DNA of 51,014 nucleotides, taken from positions 1 to 51,014 of the forward strand of contig NZ_CAMLMK010000008.1 in assembly GCF_946481155.1 (NCBI RefSeq). The letters run 5' to 3'. Within the stretch, counting starts at the first letter, position 1, and each line of letters opens with the position of its first letter. This stretch comes from an uncultured Flavobacterium sp. (GTDB lineage: Bacteria > Bacteroidota > Bacteroidia > Flavobacteriales > Flavobacteriaceae). The notes beneath the pieces are model-generated. The model saw nothing but the letters and a program-made list of their open reading frames with translations. It was not told the DNA's origin and made no database searches. The translations under genes were made by a program, and so were the position numbers. Below, one piece after another: positions 34,509-42,166 of this stretch.

Positions 34509-35324
34509 TTAAATCCAAAAATGGATCATTACCGGTTTTGGTTCTTCCCCGTGAATCCCTTTTACATAATGCTTGTACTCCGGCACATAACCTTTTATCA
34601 GAGCAATAATTTCATTAGGATCATTTTCCGGATGATACGTTGTAATTGCGATTCTTGGTTTGTTTTCGCGTATTGTTCTTGCAGCTCCTTTGAGCATTTC
34701 CTGCTCAAATCCCTCGATATCTGCTTTCAGATAGGTGATTTTCTGTCCTTCCGCAAGAAGCGTGTCAATTTTGCTGATTTGTATTTTATTGTTTCCAGAC
34801 TGTTCCTTAGAGATTTGCCCTGCCAACGAGCCTTCTTCAAAAAACACTTCCCCATCCTCATTCCCAATAGCGGTTTTGAAAATAGTAATCTTATCCGAAT
34901 AATCAGCAAATGTCTTTTGCAAGGATCCGCAAAAAAGACTGCTGGGTTCCACCATATAAATATGTTTGCATTTGTCGATTACGGCCAGGGGAAATAAGCC
35001 CTCTGCTGTCCCAATATCAAGCAAGATCTCTCCGTCCTTGATTTCAGTATGCTGTTTTTGATAATAATGCCAGTCATTCCTATCGAAAGTTTCGGCGGTA
35101 ACCTGATTCATTCCTACAATGGGAAATACCGACGGCCAAAATAATTTATTTGGAATCGTGTTGAAGCTAACCTCGTAGAAATCACCCTGCTGTAAGGTTT
35201 CTGCAATATATCTTTTGGCAATTACATCTACTTTTGGCTTAAACAGAAATGAAACCAGTTCTTTTAAATTTACATTGTTTTTGCTGAAAAATAACCAATA
35301 ATATAGTATTCTAAATCTTCTCAT
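34509..35324 (-). CDS. FkbM family methyltransferase
   Basis: A 271-residue SAM-dependent methyltransferase. The SAM-binding loop is LLDIGTAEGLFPLAVIDK (about 95-112), with the acidic residue in MVEPSS. The FkbM-specific segments are TYLKADIEGFEQEMLKGAAR and AITTYHPENDPNEI. In surface polysaccharide clusters such enzymes usually O-methylate a sugar, but substrate is not visible. It has its own -7 element and is not tightly coupled to the WecE gene 195 bases upstream, so it may belong to a separate transcript. A protein-like alternate-frame tail follows its stop (see findings). Confidence 0.87.
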   Translation of the reverse strand: MRRFRILYYWLFFSKNNVNLKELVSFLFKPKVDVIAKRYIAETLQQGDFYEVSFNTIPNKLFWPSVFPIVGMNQVTAETFDRNDWHYYQKQHTEIKDGEILLDIGTAEGLFPLAVIDKCKHIYMVEPSSLFCGSLQKTFADYSDKITIFKTAIGNEDGEVFFEEGSLAGQISKEQSGNNKIQISKIDTLLAEGQKITYLKADIEGFEQEMLKGAARTIRENKPRIAITTYHPENDPNEIIALIKGYVPEYKHYVKGIHGEEPKPVMIHFWI

Positions 35325-35387
35325 AATCTGTTTGTGCTTTGTAAAAACTGCTGCATATCGACTTTATACCTACCTATAACATTTTTA

Positions 35388-35395
35388 CAAATATA
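35388..35395 (-). promoter_or_regulatory. candidate -7 element for the FkbM gene
   Basis: The minus strand reads TATATTTG, exact to TAnnTTTG, with a leader of about 58 bases. No -33 TTG at usual spacing. Confidence 0.35.
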
Positions 35396-35519
35396 TATAG
35401 ATGTCCCTTAGAAATTGCGCTAAACCGCGATCTTTGTTAATTTATTTACACCGTAAGTTTTTTTAGAAAAAACGATGTTGAAAAATCTGTTTTGCCCCCA
35501 ATAAATTGCTATATTTCCT

Positions 35520-36647
35520 TTAATTCTCTGTAATTGCGTCGATGACCTCTTTAATTTCCAGCTCATAAAACATAGGCAATCTCAACAGACAATCTGAAAA
35601 TCGGTCGGTTTGCGGAAGACTCCTACCGTCATGTTTTGCTTTATAGAAAGGGCTTTCATGTAAGCTGATATAATGAAAAACCGATAAAATGCCGTCTGCT
35701 TTCAGCTTTTCGATAACCGCGGTACGTTGTTCAAGAGTTTCAAAAACTAAGTAGAACATATGCCCGTTATTCGTGCTGAAATCCGGCAATGAAGGCAAAG
35801 TTATGTTCTTTGCTTCTGCCCAGGGTTTAAGTTTATCATAGTAGGTATTCCAAAGCGCAATTCTTCGTGCCTGTATTTTATCAAGATTTTCAAGCTGTGC
35901 CCAAAGAAATGCTGCGATGACTTCGGAAGGCAGAAATGAACTTCCCACATCAACCCAGCCGTATTTATCTACTTCACCTCTAAAAAAAGCCGAACGGTTT
36001 GTTCCTTTTTCCCAAATAATTTCCGCTCTTTCCACAAATCGTTTCTCGTTAATAACGAGCATTCCTCCCTCTCCTGAGATGATGTTTTTAGTTTCGTGGA
36101 AGGAAAATGCAGCCAAATGCCCGATGGAACCCAAGGCTCTTTTGACACCATCTTTTCCGGTAAAATAGCTGTCGATGGCCTGTGCGGCGTCTTCCACTAC
36201 AAATAGATCGTATCGTTGGGCCACCTCCATAATGATGTCCATGTCGCATGCCACTCCGGCATAATGCACCGGAACGATGGCTTTGGTTTTTGGCGTAATT
36301 AATTTTTCAATCGATGCTTCGTCCATTCCCGGATGATCTTTTCGGCTATCGGCAAAAACAATCTTCGCACCCCTGAGTACAAAAGCGTTGGCCGTGGATA
36401 CAAAGGTATAGGATGGCATGATTACCTCGTCGCCTTCTTTTATCTCCAAAAGGATGGCTGCCATTTCCAAAGCATCGGTACAGGAAGTCGTTAACAGACA
36501 TTTCCCGAATGTATATTTGTCTTCAAAAAACTTCTGGCACATTTGCGTGTATTTCCCATTCCCGGAAATTTTACCGCTTTGGACGGCATCGTGGATGTAA
36601 ACCGTTTCTTTTCCTGTTAAATACGGTTTGTTGAAAGGGATTTTCAT
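35520..36647 (-). CDS. wecE: dTDP-4-amino-4,6-dideoxygalactose transaminase (WecE/RffA type)
   Basis: A 375-residue PLP aminotransferase. The segments GDEVIMPSYTFVSTANAFVL, IVPVHYAGVACDMDIIM, FSFHETKNIISGEGG (Lys187 binds PLP) and EKGTNRSAFFRGEVDKYGW match E. coli RffA/WecE closely as I recall it. WecE converts dTDP-4-keto-6-deoxyglucose plus glutamate to dTDP-Fuc4N. Here the keto sugar is the RfbB product made in the same operon. A WecE relative giving dTDP-Qui4N is possible but the motif fit favours Fuc4N. Its start overlaps the stop of the formyltransferase gene by 4 bases. It is the last gene of the long minus-strand operon. Confidence 0.88.
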   Translation of the reverse strand: MKIPFNKPYLTGKETVYIHDAVQSGKISGNGKYTQMCQKFFEDKYTFGKCLLTTSCTDALEMAAILLEIKEGDEVIMPSYTFVSTANAFVLRGAKIVFADSRKDHPGMDEASIEKLITPKTKAIVPVHYAGVACDMDIIMEVAQRYDLFVVEDAAQAIDSYFTGKDGVKRALGSIGHLAAFSFHETKNIISGEGGMLVINEKRFVERAEIIWEKGTNRSAFFRGEVDKYGWVDVGSSFLPSEVIAAFLWAQLENLDKIQARRIALWNTYYDKLKPWAEAKNITLPSLPDFSTNNGHMFYLVFETLEQRTAVIEKLKADGILSVFHYISLHESPFYKAKHDGRSLPQTDRFSDCLLRLPMFYELEIKEVIDAITEN

Positions 36648-37537
36648 TTAAATCGGCTTCTGAATTTTTGAAAAATTACTTTTTGTTCTGTTTCAGCGTC
36701 TATAGCTGTTTTTATTTTGAGGAGCCCTTTGGCACACACAACAACAGGTTCGTTCTCTATCATGAAAAGGATTTTACCGGCTGTTCTGTTTGCAATGAGA
36801 AGGTCTTCTTCTATTTCGGCATCAATGATTTTTATTTTTTTATTGTCTACGTACGAGACCGCGCCCGCATAAGGGAAACCCACAGCATTAATGAAATTCA
36901 AAATGCGGTTTGCGTCTTGGTTCCAATCAATTTGATAATCTTCCTCGTCCCTCCACAAACTATAGGAGGCTTTCGTTTCGTCCTGAACTTGCTCCGAAAG
37001 TGTATTGGATAATTTTTTGCCTAAGACTTCAATAATCAGGTCGTCATATTGTTCACTAATCAGCGCTATTGCTTTTTCAATTTTAATGGGATAGGTAATT
37101 TCGGTTGTTTTTACACCCACTATATTTCCTTTATCGAATTCGGCATTGGCTTTCAACGCCGTTACTCCAATTTCTTTATCCCCTTCAATCAAGGCGGTTA
37201 CTAAAGGGTTGAAGCCCCTGTATTTGGGCAAAATAGAATCATGGAGGACAATTAGCGTATCGTTGCTATTGTCGATAAGCCAACGCCATCCAATAGCAAA
37301 ATTGATGTCGGAATTGTTTGCTAAGTGCGCATCCGCGGTGGTCCGGCTTATCAGTTGAATCGCGTTCCCATTGCAAAAATGCTCTATTTCTGTTGAATAA
37401 TCGTTTTCAACATTTTTATCTTTTGCATATACCACAGCAGAAAGTTGCACCTGCTCGTTGTTTTGCACAAAATTGTGCACCGCTTTTAAGCAAGTAAGCC
37501 CTTTGAAGCCCATTATGTAAAGCCCTACTTTAAGCAT
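36644..37537 (-). CDS. sugar N-formyltransferase-like protein (Formyl_trans_N)
   Basis: A 297-residue protein of the methionyl-tRNA/sugar formyltransferase superfamily. HDSILPKYRGFNP (His99 onward) matches the H-x-S-L-P-x-Y-R-G motif of the N10-formyl-tetrahydrofolate site. GVTALKANAEFDKGNIVG carries the expected Asp135. The Asn usually two residues before the His is Val97. A C-terminal domain (about 190-297) with FPYAGAVSYVDNKKIKIIDA resembles the OB-like end of ArnA-type enzymes. In context it would formylate the 4-amino group made by the WecE homologue. It overlaps the WecE gene by 4 bases and the ArnC-like gene by 8. Substrate is inferred. Confidence 0.78.
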   Translation of the reverse strand: MLKVGLYIMGFKGLTCLKAVHNFVQNNEQVQLSAVVYAKDKNVENDYSTEIEHFCNGNAIQLISRTTADAHLANNSDINFAIGWRWLIDNSNDTLIVLHDSILPKYRGFNPLVTALIEGDKEIGVTALKANAEFDKGNIVGVKTTEITYPIKIEKAIALISEQYDDLIIEVLGKKLSNTLSEQVQDETKASYSLWRDEEDYQIDWNQDANRILNFINAVGFPYAGAVSYVDNKKIKIIDAEIEEDLLIANRTAGKILFMIENEPVVVCAKGLLKIKTAIDAETEQKVIFQKFRSRFK

Positions 37538-38453
37538 TTACTCTTTTTTCTATTATGTATAAAGGTCTTTGTTTTATACCTTCAAATATTTTTCCCACAT
37601 ATAATCCCACTACACCTAAAGTGCTCAAGATGCAGCCACTCAAAAACCAGATACTTGTCATTAAGCTCGCATATCCCGATACTTCCACGTCACCTTGAAT
37701 TTTTCTGAAAACCACATAAATAGCCATACAAAATGATAACAAGGAAATGGTGACTCCGAATTTTACAATCAGCCTCAAAGGCTTGTTACTGAAGGCCAAT
37801 ATAATATCTAATGCCAAATTAAGCAATCGCTTCAGATTATAATTTGACTCTCCTTCTTTTCTGTGTGCATGATCAACATTAACGCAAGCCGTAGCAAAGC
37901 CAACCCATTTTACCATTGTTGGGAAATAACGTACACTTTCCCTCAGTCCGCAGATTTCATTGATGACTTTTCTGCTGTAAATACCAAAATTCGCAACGGT
38001 CTCGTCCTGTTCCGATCCGGTTAAATAGCCGAGCGTTTTATAAAAACATTTTGATACCATTTTTTTAAAAAACGAATCTTTTCTGTCGTAGCGTCTGGCC
38101 AAAACTATATCGTAACCTTCTTTTGCTTTTTGGTATAATTTCGTGATCTCTTCCGGCTGATCCTGTAAATCGCAATCCATTACAACGGTAAAATCACCCG
38201 AAGCGTTATCAAGACCCGCTGTAATCGCATAATGCTGTCCGAAATTACGGCTCAGCTTTATGCCGATGATTTCCTTATGCTTGGCTGCCAAAGTTTCTAT
38301 TGCTTTCCAGGAATTATCTGGGCTGTAATCGTCTACAAGAATGATCTCAAAAGAATCGAAATCGGAAGGAACGCTTTTCTTGATTCTTTCCACCAACTCT
38401 TCCAGGATGTTTTCGGCTCTATAGACTGGCGATACGATTGATAACTTCTTCAT
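37530..38453 (-). CDS. polyprenyl-phosphate glycosyltransferase, GT2 (ArnC/GtrB/DPM1-like)
   Basis: A 307-residue membrane-linked GT2. The catalytic domain has LSIVSPVYRAENILEELVE, ILVDDYSPDNSWKAIE, LSRNFGQHYAITAGLDNA and the metal site DCDLQDQPEEI. Two membrane helices lie at the C-terminus (about 228-250 and 265-290), as in ArnC and GtrB, which attach a sugar to undecaprenyl phosphate. It lies between a small SMR-like transporter gene and the formyltransferase gene. That is the Arn order of ideas: modify, load onto lipid, flip. A dolichol/polyprenyl-mannose synthase of unrelated use is the alternative. Confidence 0.85.
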   Translation of the reverse strand: MKKLSIVSPVYRAENILEELVERIKKSVPSDFDSFEIILVDDYSPDNSWKAIETLAAKHKEIIGIKLSRNFGQHYAITAGLDNASGDFTVVMDCDLQDQPEEITKLYQKAKEGYDIVLARRYDRKDSFFKKMVSKCFYKTLGYLTGSEQDETVANFGIYSRKVINEICGLRESVRYFPTMVKWVGFATACVNVDHAHRKEGESNYNLKRLLNLALDIILAFSNKPLRLIVKFGVTISLLSFCMAIYVVFRKIQGDVEVSGYASLMTSIWFLSGCILSTLGVVGLYVGKIFEGIKQRPLYIIEKRVNA

Positions 38454-38457
38454 CTGC

Positions 38458-38826
38458 TTAATATTTTACGGTTACTACAGTTCCCAAAATAATTAAGACC
38501 AATCCGATTACTTTTCCAAGCGTAAAGGCTTCTCCTAAAAATAAAACGCCCATTAAAAAAACGACTGCCGGCGCCAGGCTCATAAAAGGGTATGCGGTTG
38601 TAATTTCAAATTTTGTCATCGCAGCCATCCAAAACAAAGAAGCAACGAAAGCCGATACAAATCCTGAGAATATAAAAGGGTCGAAAATTAATTTAATCAG
38701 ATAGATGATTTTATCCATCATCCCTTCAGGCAATCCGATACCTAAATGACCGATACGCCATTTTAAGACAACTTGTCCGAAAACTGTAAAAAAAAGTGTT
38801 CCTACTATATATAAATACGGATTCAT
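38458..38826 (-). CDS. small EamA/SMR-type membrane protein (ArnE/ArnF-like flippase candidate)
   Basis: A 122-residue protein with four membrane helices: YLYIVGTLFFTVFGQVVLKW, a second in FSGFVSAFVASLFWMAAM, a third in YPFMSLAPAVVFLMGVLFLG, and a fourth ending LVLIILGTVVTVKY. A Gln-x-x-x-K pair in helix one and LGE before the last helix are typical of EamA/SMR members such as ArnE and ArnF, which flip Und-P-aminoarabinose. It is 4 bases upstream of the ArnC-like gene and 2 bases after rfbD, so the operon is continuous. Only one such gene is present; ArnE/ArnF act as a pair, so it may work as a homodimer. Confidence 0.78.
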   Translation of the reverse strand: MNPYLYIVGTLFFTVFGQVVLKWRIGHLGIGLPEGMMDKIIYLIKLIFDPFIFSGFVSAFVASLFWMAAMTKFEITTAYPFMSLAPAVVFLMGVLFLGEAFTLGKVIGLVLIILGTVVTVKY

Positions 38827-38828
38827 TC

Positions 38829-39668
38829 TTACTTACTATTTTTTAAACTTTCTTTCCACTCCATAACCTCAATGGCAAAGGTGTTTTTTATTTTGCTTTT
38901 GTCGAGCACGCTGAAACTTGGTCGTATCGCTGGTGTTGGGTATTCCGAAGTTGGAATTGGTGTGAGATCAATCGTTATATTAGCCATCCTGAAAATTTCT
39001 TTTGCGAAATCATACCAGCTGCATTGCCCTTCATTGCTGAAATTGTAAATCCCGTAAGCTTCTTTTCCGCTTAGGACAATTTTTAGTAGCGCTTTTGCCA
39101 AATCTACAGCATGCGTAGGCGTACCGATCTGATCATTTACGACAGACAATCTATCGCGTTCAGCACCAAGTCGCAACATGGTTTTCATAAAATTATGTCC
39201 GAATTGTGAATATACCCACGATGTGCGTATAATGAAATGCTTTTCCCAAACCCGTTGAATTGCCTTCTCACCTTCCAGTTTGGTTTGCCCGTAAACGCCT
39301 GTGGGATAGGGTGCATCTTCTTCTGTGTAAGGTGTTGTCTTATTTCCATCGAACACAAAATCTGTGGAAACATGCACTAAGACCGTATTGTGTTTTTTGC
39401 AGACGGTGGCTATATTCTGAGCTCCCGTAACATTCACTAAACGGGCTTTCTCCGGCTCGCTTTCTGCTTTATCCACAGCGGTATAAGCGGCAGCGTTGAT
39501 GCAGAAATCGGGTTGGTGTTTTGCAAAAGCGACCTCACAGCTGGCCGGGTTTGTAATATCTAATTCCGGGGAAGCACAAAAAACAAAACTCACTTCAGGA
39601 TATTCCTCTGAAATGAATTGCAGTGCCTGTCCCAGCTGTCCGCCGGCTCCTGTTACTAAAACTACCAT
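38829..39668 (-). CDS. rfbD: dTDP-4-dehydrorhamnose reductase
   Basis: A 279-residue SDR enzyme for the last step of dTDP-L-rhamnose synthesis. It has VLVTGAGGQLGQALQFI, INAAAYTAVDKAESEPEKA, HVSTDFVFDGNKTTPYTE, YGQTKLEGEKAI (Tyr/Lys catalytic pair) and IRTSWVYSQFGHNFMKTML. Length is usual. Its start overlaps the rfbC stop by 7 bases. RmlD is the only rhamnose-specific reductase in the window, so L-rhamnose is a predicted component of the glycan. Confidence 0.94.
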   Translation of the reverse strand: MVVLVTGAGGQLGQALQFISEEYPEVSFVFCASPELDITNPASCEVAFAKHQPDFCINAAAYTAVDKAESEPEKARLVNVTGAQNIATVCKKHNTVLVHVSTDFVFDGNKTTPYTEEDAPYPTGVYGQTKLEGEKAIQRVWEKHFIIRTSWVYSQFGHNFMKTMLRLGAERDRLSVVNDQIGTPTHAVDLAKALLKIVLSGKEAYGIYNFSNEGQCSWYDFAKEIFRMANITIDLTPIPTSEYPTPAIRPSFSVLDKSKIKNTFAIEVMEWKESLKNSK

Positions 39669-40213
39669 ACTTTTTTGGCTTGGTCTAAATTCGGCAAAAT
39701 GGCATCTTTCTCGGAAACCAATAATTCATTTTGTGGTAACTTCCAGTCGATATTCAGCGCGGGATCGTTATACATGATGCCGCCTTCAGATTCTTTATCA
39801 TAGAAATTGTCGCACTTGTAAAAGAAGACCGCTGTAGCGCTCAGTACCACAAAACCATGGGCAAAGCCACGAGGCACAAACAGCTGCTTTTGGTTTTCCC
39901 CCGATAGAATTTCCGTCACGTGCTGACCATAAGTGGCCGATCCCGGACGGATATCAACCGCTACGTCCAGCACTTCACCATGAAGCACCCGGACTAATTT
40001 TGCCTGAGCATGCGCGCCGGTTTGGTAATGTAATCCGCGTAAAACCCCTTTCGAGGAAAACGACTGATTGTCCTGGACAAAATGAAGGTGTTGTCCTGTA
40101 TTTTTATAAAAGGTCTGTTCGTTGAAGCTCTCCATAAAATAACCGCGGGAATCGCTGATTACATTTGGTTCGAGAATAAAACAACCCGATAATTTGGTTT
40201 CTGTAAATTTCAT
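39662..40213 (-). CDS. rfbC: dTDP-4-dehydrorhamnose 3,5-epimerase
   Basis: A 183-residue cupin enzyme. It shows GYFMESFNEQTFYKNTG, GVLRGLHYQTGAHAQAKLVR, DVAVDIRPGSATYGQ and FVPRGFAHGFVVLS, with active-site His and Tyr in the expected places, and YNDPALNIDWKLP near the end. It converts dTDP-4-keto-6-deoxyglucose to the L-lyxo form. It overlaps rfbD and follows rfbA by 7 bases. Length is normal for RmlC. Confidence 0.95.
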   Translation of the reverse strand: MKFTETKLSGCFILEPNVISDSRGYFMESFNEQTFYKNTGQHLHFVQDNQSFSSKGVLRGLHYQTGAHAQAKLVRVLHGEVLDVAVDIRPGSATYGQHVTEILSGENQKQLFVPRGFAHGFVVLSATAVFFYKCDNFYDKESEGGIMYNDPALNIDWKLPQNELLVSEKDAILPNLDQAKKVW

Positions 40214-40220
40214 GCTGTAC

Positions 40221-41078
40221 TTATACCAGACTCATTAAATGTTTTCCGTATCCGCTTTTCAATAATGGTTCCGCTAATGCTTTAAGCTGTTCGGCATCAA
40301 TGAACCCCATTTTATAGGCGGCTTCTTCAATAGCGCCGATCTTTAATCCCTGGCGTTCTTCGATTACTTCTACAAACTGTCCGGCCTGCATTAACGACTG
40401 GAATGTCCCGGTGTCTAACCATGCAGTTCCTCGGTCCAGAATACTCACCTGAAGTTTTCCCCGGTTAAGGTATTCTTTGTTCACGTCGGTTATTTCAAGT
40501 TCACCACGGTGGCTCGGCATAATATTGGCAGCGATGTCCAGTACGTCATTATCGTAGAAATAAATTCCGGGAACGGCATAATTGGATTTCGGCTCAAGCG
40601 GTTTTTCTTCAATGGAAAGTACTTTACCTTCCGCGTCAAAATCGACTACGCCATAACGTTCCGGATCCAGCACATGGTAAGCGTAAATAATTCCGCCATC
40701 GGGATCGCTGTTTGCCTGAAGCAGTTCGGCCAGACCGGTTCCGTAGAAAATATTGTCTCCTAAAATCAGGGCCACTTTATCATTTCCGACAAATTCTTTT
40801 CCGATGATAAAGGCTTCGGCAAGACCATTCGGATGTTCCTGAACGGCGTATTCGAAACGGCAGCCTAATTTGCTTCCGTCACCAAGCAATTGTCGGAACA
40901 GCGGCAAATCGTGCGGTGTAGAGATAATCAATATCTCCCTGATTCCGGCCCACATCAAAGTTGATAAGGGATAGTAAATCATGGGTTTGTCGTAGATTGG
41001 CATCAATTGCTTGCTCACCGCTAATGTCAATGGGTGCAAGCGAGTTCCTGATCCTCCGGCTAATATTATTCCTTTCAT
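40221..41078 (-). CDS. rfbA: glucose-1-phosphate thymidylyltransferase
   Basis: A 285-residue nucleotidyltransferase making dTDP-glucose. It starts [18 protein letters not shown] and continues [28 protein letters not shown] (metal Asp) and [11 protein letters not shown]. The frame is open 13 more codons upstream, but that part runs through a tandem repeat and is not family-like. It feeds both the rhamnose branch and the amino-sugar branch. The gap of 77 bases before it holds 8-bp repeats and a candidate internal promoter. Confidence 0.95.
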   Translation of the reverse strand: MKGIILAGGSGTRLHPLTLAVSKQLMPIYDKPMIYYPLSTLMWAGIREILIISTPHDLPLFRQLLGDGSKLGCRFEYAVQEHPNGLAEAFIIGKEFVGNDKVALILGDNIFYGTGLAELLQANSDPDGGIIYAYHVLDPERYGVVDFDAEGKVLSIEEKPLEPKSNYAVPGIYFYDNDVLDIAANIMPSHRGELEITDVNKEYLNRGKLQVSILDRGTAWLDTGTFQSLMQAGQFVEVIEERQGLKIGAIEEAAYKMGFIDAEQLKALAEPLLKSGYGKHLMSLV

Positions 41079-41087
41079 TTTTTTAAG

Positions 41088-41127
41088 CTGCAAAGTCTCA
41101 AAGTTGCAAAGCTGCAAAGTTGTAACT
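41088..41127. repeat. 8-bp tandem repeat array (consensus YTGCAAAG)
   Basis: Units CTGCAAAG, TCTCAAAG, TTGCAAAG and CTGCAAAG, then a degenerate fifth TTGTAACT, fill the rfbB-rfbA gap, which would be the leader of rfbA. Similar CAAAG-rich short repeats are known to me from flavobacterial intergenic regions, with no proven role. Confidence 0.7.
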
Positions 41128-41150
41128 TAAAATTATTGGGTTAATAAAAT

Positions 41151-41184
41151 CAAATCTAGTCCAATTTATTTAAATACCAGGCAA
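41151..41184 (-). promoter_or_regulatory. candidate internal promoter for rfbA
   Basis: The minus strand reads TTG (41184-41182), a 23-base spacer, then TAGATTTG (41158-41151), an exact -7. It overlaps the end of rfbB and would give a leader containing the repeat array. Confidence 0.33.
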
Positions 41185-42166
41185 TCGTTTTTCGGATCCC
41201 GGTTTCGAAATTTTCATCAGCTTTCCAGCCTAATTCCGTTTCAATTTTTGTCGCGTCAATTGCATAACGAAGATCATGCCCCGGACGGTCTTTCACAAAA
41301 GTGATCTGGTCCTGGTATTTTCCTTCGGCTTTCGGCTTCAGTTCATTCAGCAATTCACAGATGGCATTGGCTATATATAAATTGTTGCGTTCGTTTCTTC
41401 CGCCGATATTGTAGGTTTCCCCGGCTTTTCCGTTTTTGAATGCCAGTTCGATGCCTTTGCAGTGGTCTAAAACATACAACCAGTCGCGTACGTTTTTCCC
41501 GTCTCCGTAAATAGGAATGTTTTCTCCCGAAATAGCTTTTCGGATGATAGTGGGAATCAGTTTCTCATTGTGCTGCTTCGGTCCGTAATTATTGGAACAG
41601 TTCGTCGTAACGACATTCATTCCATAGGTATGGAAATAACTTCTCACGATCATATCGGAAGCGGCCTTTGATGCAGAGTACGGACTGTTTGGAGCGTAAG
41701 GCGTAGTTTCTTCAAAAAGTCCGGTTTCTCCAAGCGTTCCGTAAACCTCATCGGTGGAAACATGGTGAAAGCGGCAGTTTTCGTAACCTGGTTTGTATTG
41801 GTTTGGCGCGCTCATCCAATGCTTTCGGGCGGTATCCAATAAATTGAACGTTCCTAAAACATTGGTTTTTATAAACGCTTCCGGCCCTGAAATGGAATTA
41901 TCCACGTGGCTTTCCGCGGCGAAATGAATCACATCGTGAAAATCGTATTTTGTAAAAAGTTCTTCTATAAAAAACCTGTCGCAGATATCGCCTTTCACAA
42001 AGGTGTATTGGGGATGGTTCTCCACTTCGCTGATATTGGCTAAGTCCCCGGCATAAGTAAGCAGGTCTAAGTTAACCAAATGGTAATCGGGATTGTGTTC
42101 AATAAAATAGGGAACAAAATTGGCGCCAATAAAACCCGCACCCCCGGTAACTAGAATATTTTTCAT
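41156..42166 (-). CDS. rfbB: dTDP-glucose 4,6-dehydratase
   Basis: A 336-residue SDR enzyme. It has ILVTGGAGFIGANFVPYF, HFAAESHVDNSISGPEAF, the STDEVYGTLG active-site segment, NSPYSASKAASDMIVRSY (Tyr/Lys pair) and NCSNNYGPKQHNEKLIPT. It makes dTDP-4-keto-6-deoxyglucose, the branch point for rhamnose (rfbC/rfbD) and for the 4-amino sugar (WecE homologue), all in one operon. It shares one base with the wzz-like gene upstream. Confidence 0.96.
   Translation of the reverse strand: MKNILVTGGAGFIGANFVPYFIEHNPDYHLVNLDLLTYAGDLANISEVENHPQYTFVKGDICDRFFIEELFTKYDFHDVIHFAAESHVDNSISGPEAFIKTNVLGTFNLLDTARKHWMSAPNQYKPGYENCRFHHVSTDEVYGTLGETGLFEETTPYAPNSPYSASKAASDMIVRSYFHTYGMNVVTTNCSNNYGPKQHNEKLIPTIIRKAISGENIPIYGDGKNVRDWLYVLDHCKGIELAFKNGKAGETYNIGGRNERNNLYIANAICELLNELKPKAEGKYQDQITFVKDRPGHDLRYAIDATKIETELGWKADENFETGIRKTIAWYLNKLD

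Noticed and set aside
34521..34997. 158-codon plus-strand frame opposite the FkbM gene
   Set aside because: Antisense to a clear methyltransferase; the Phe/Arg-rich product is typical of a shadow frame.
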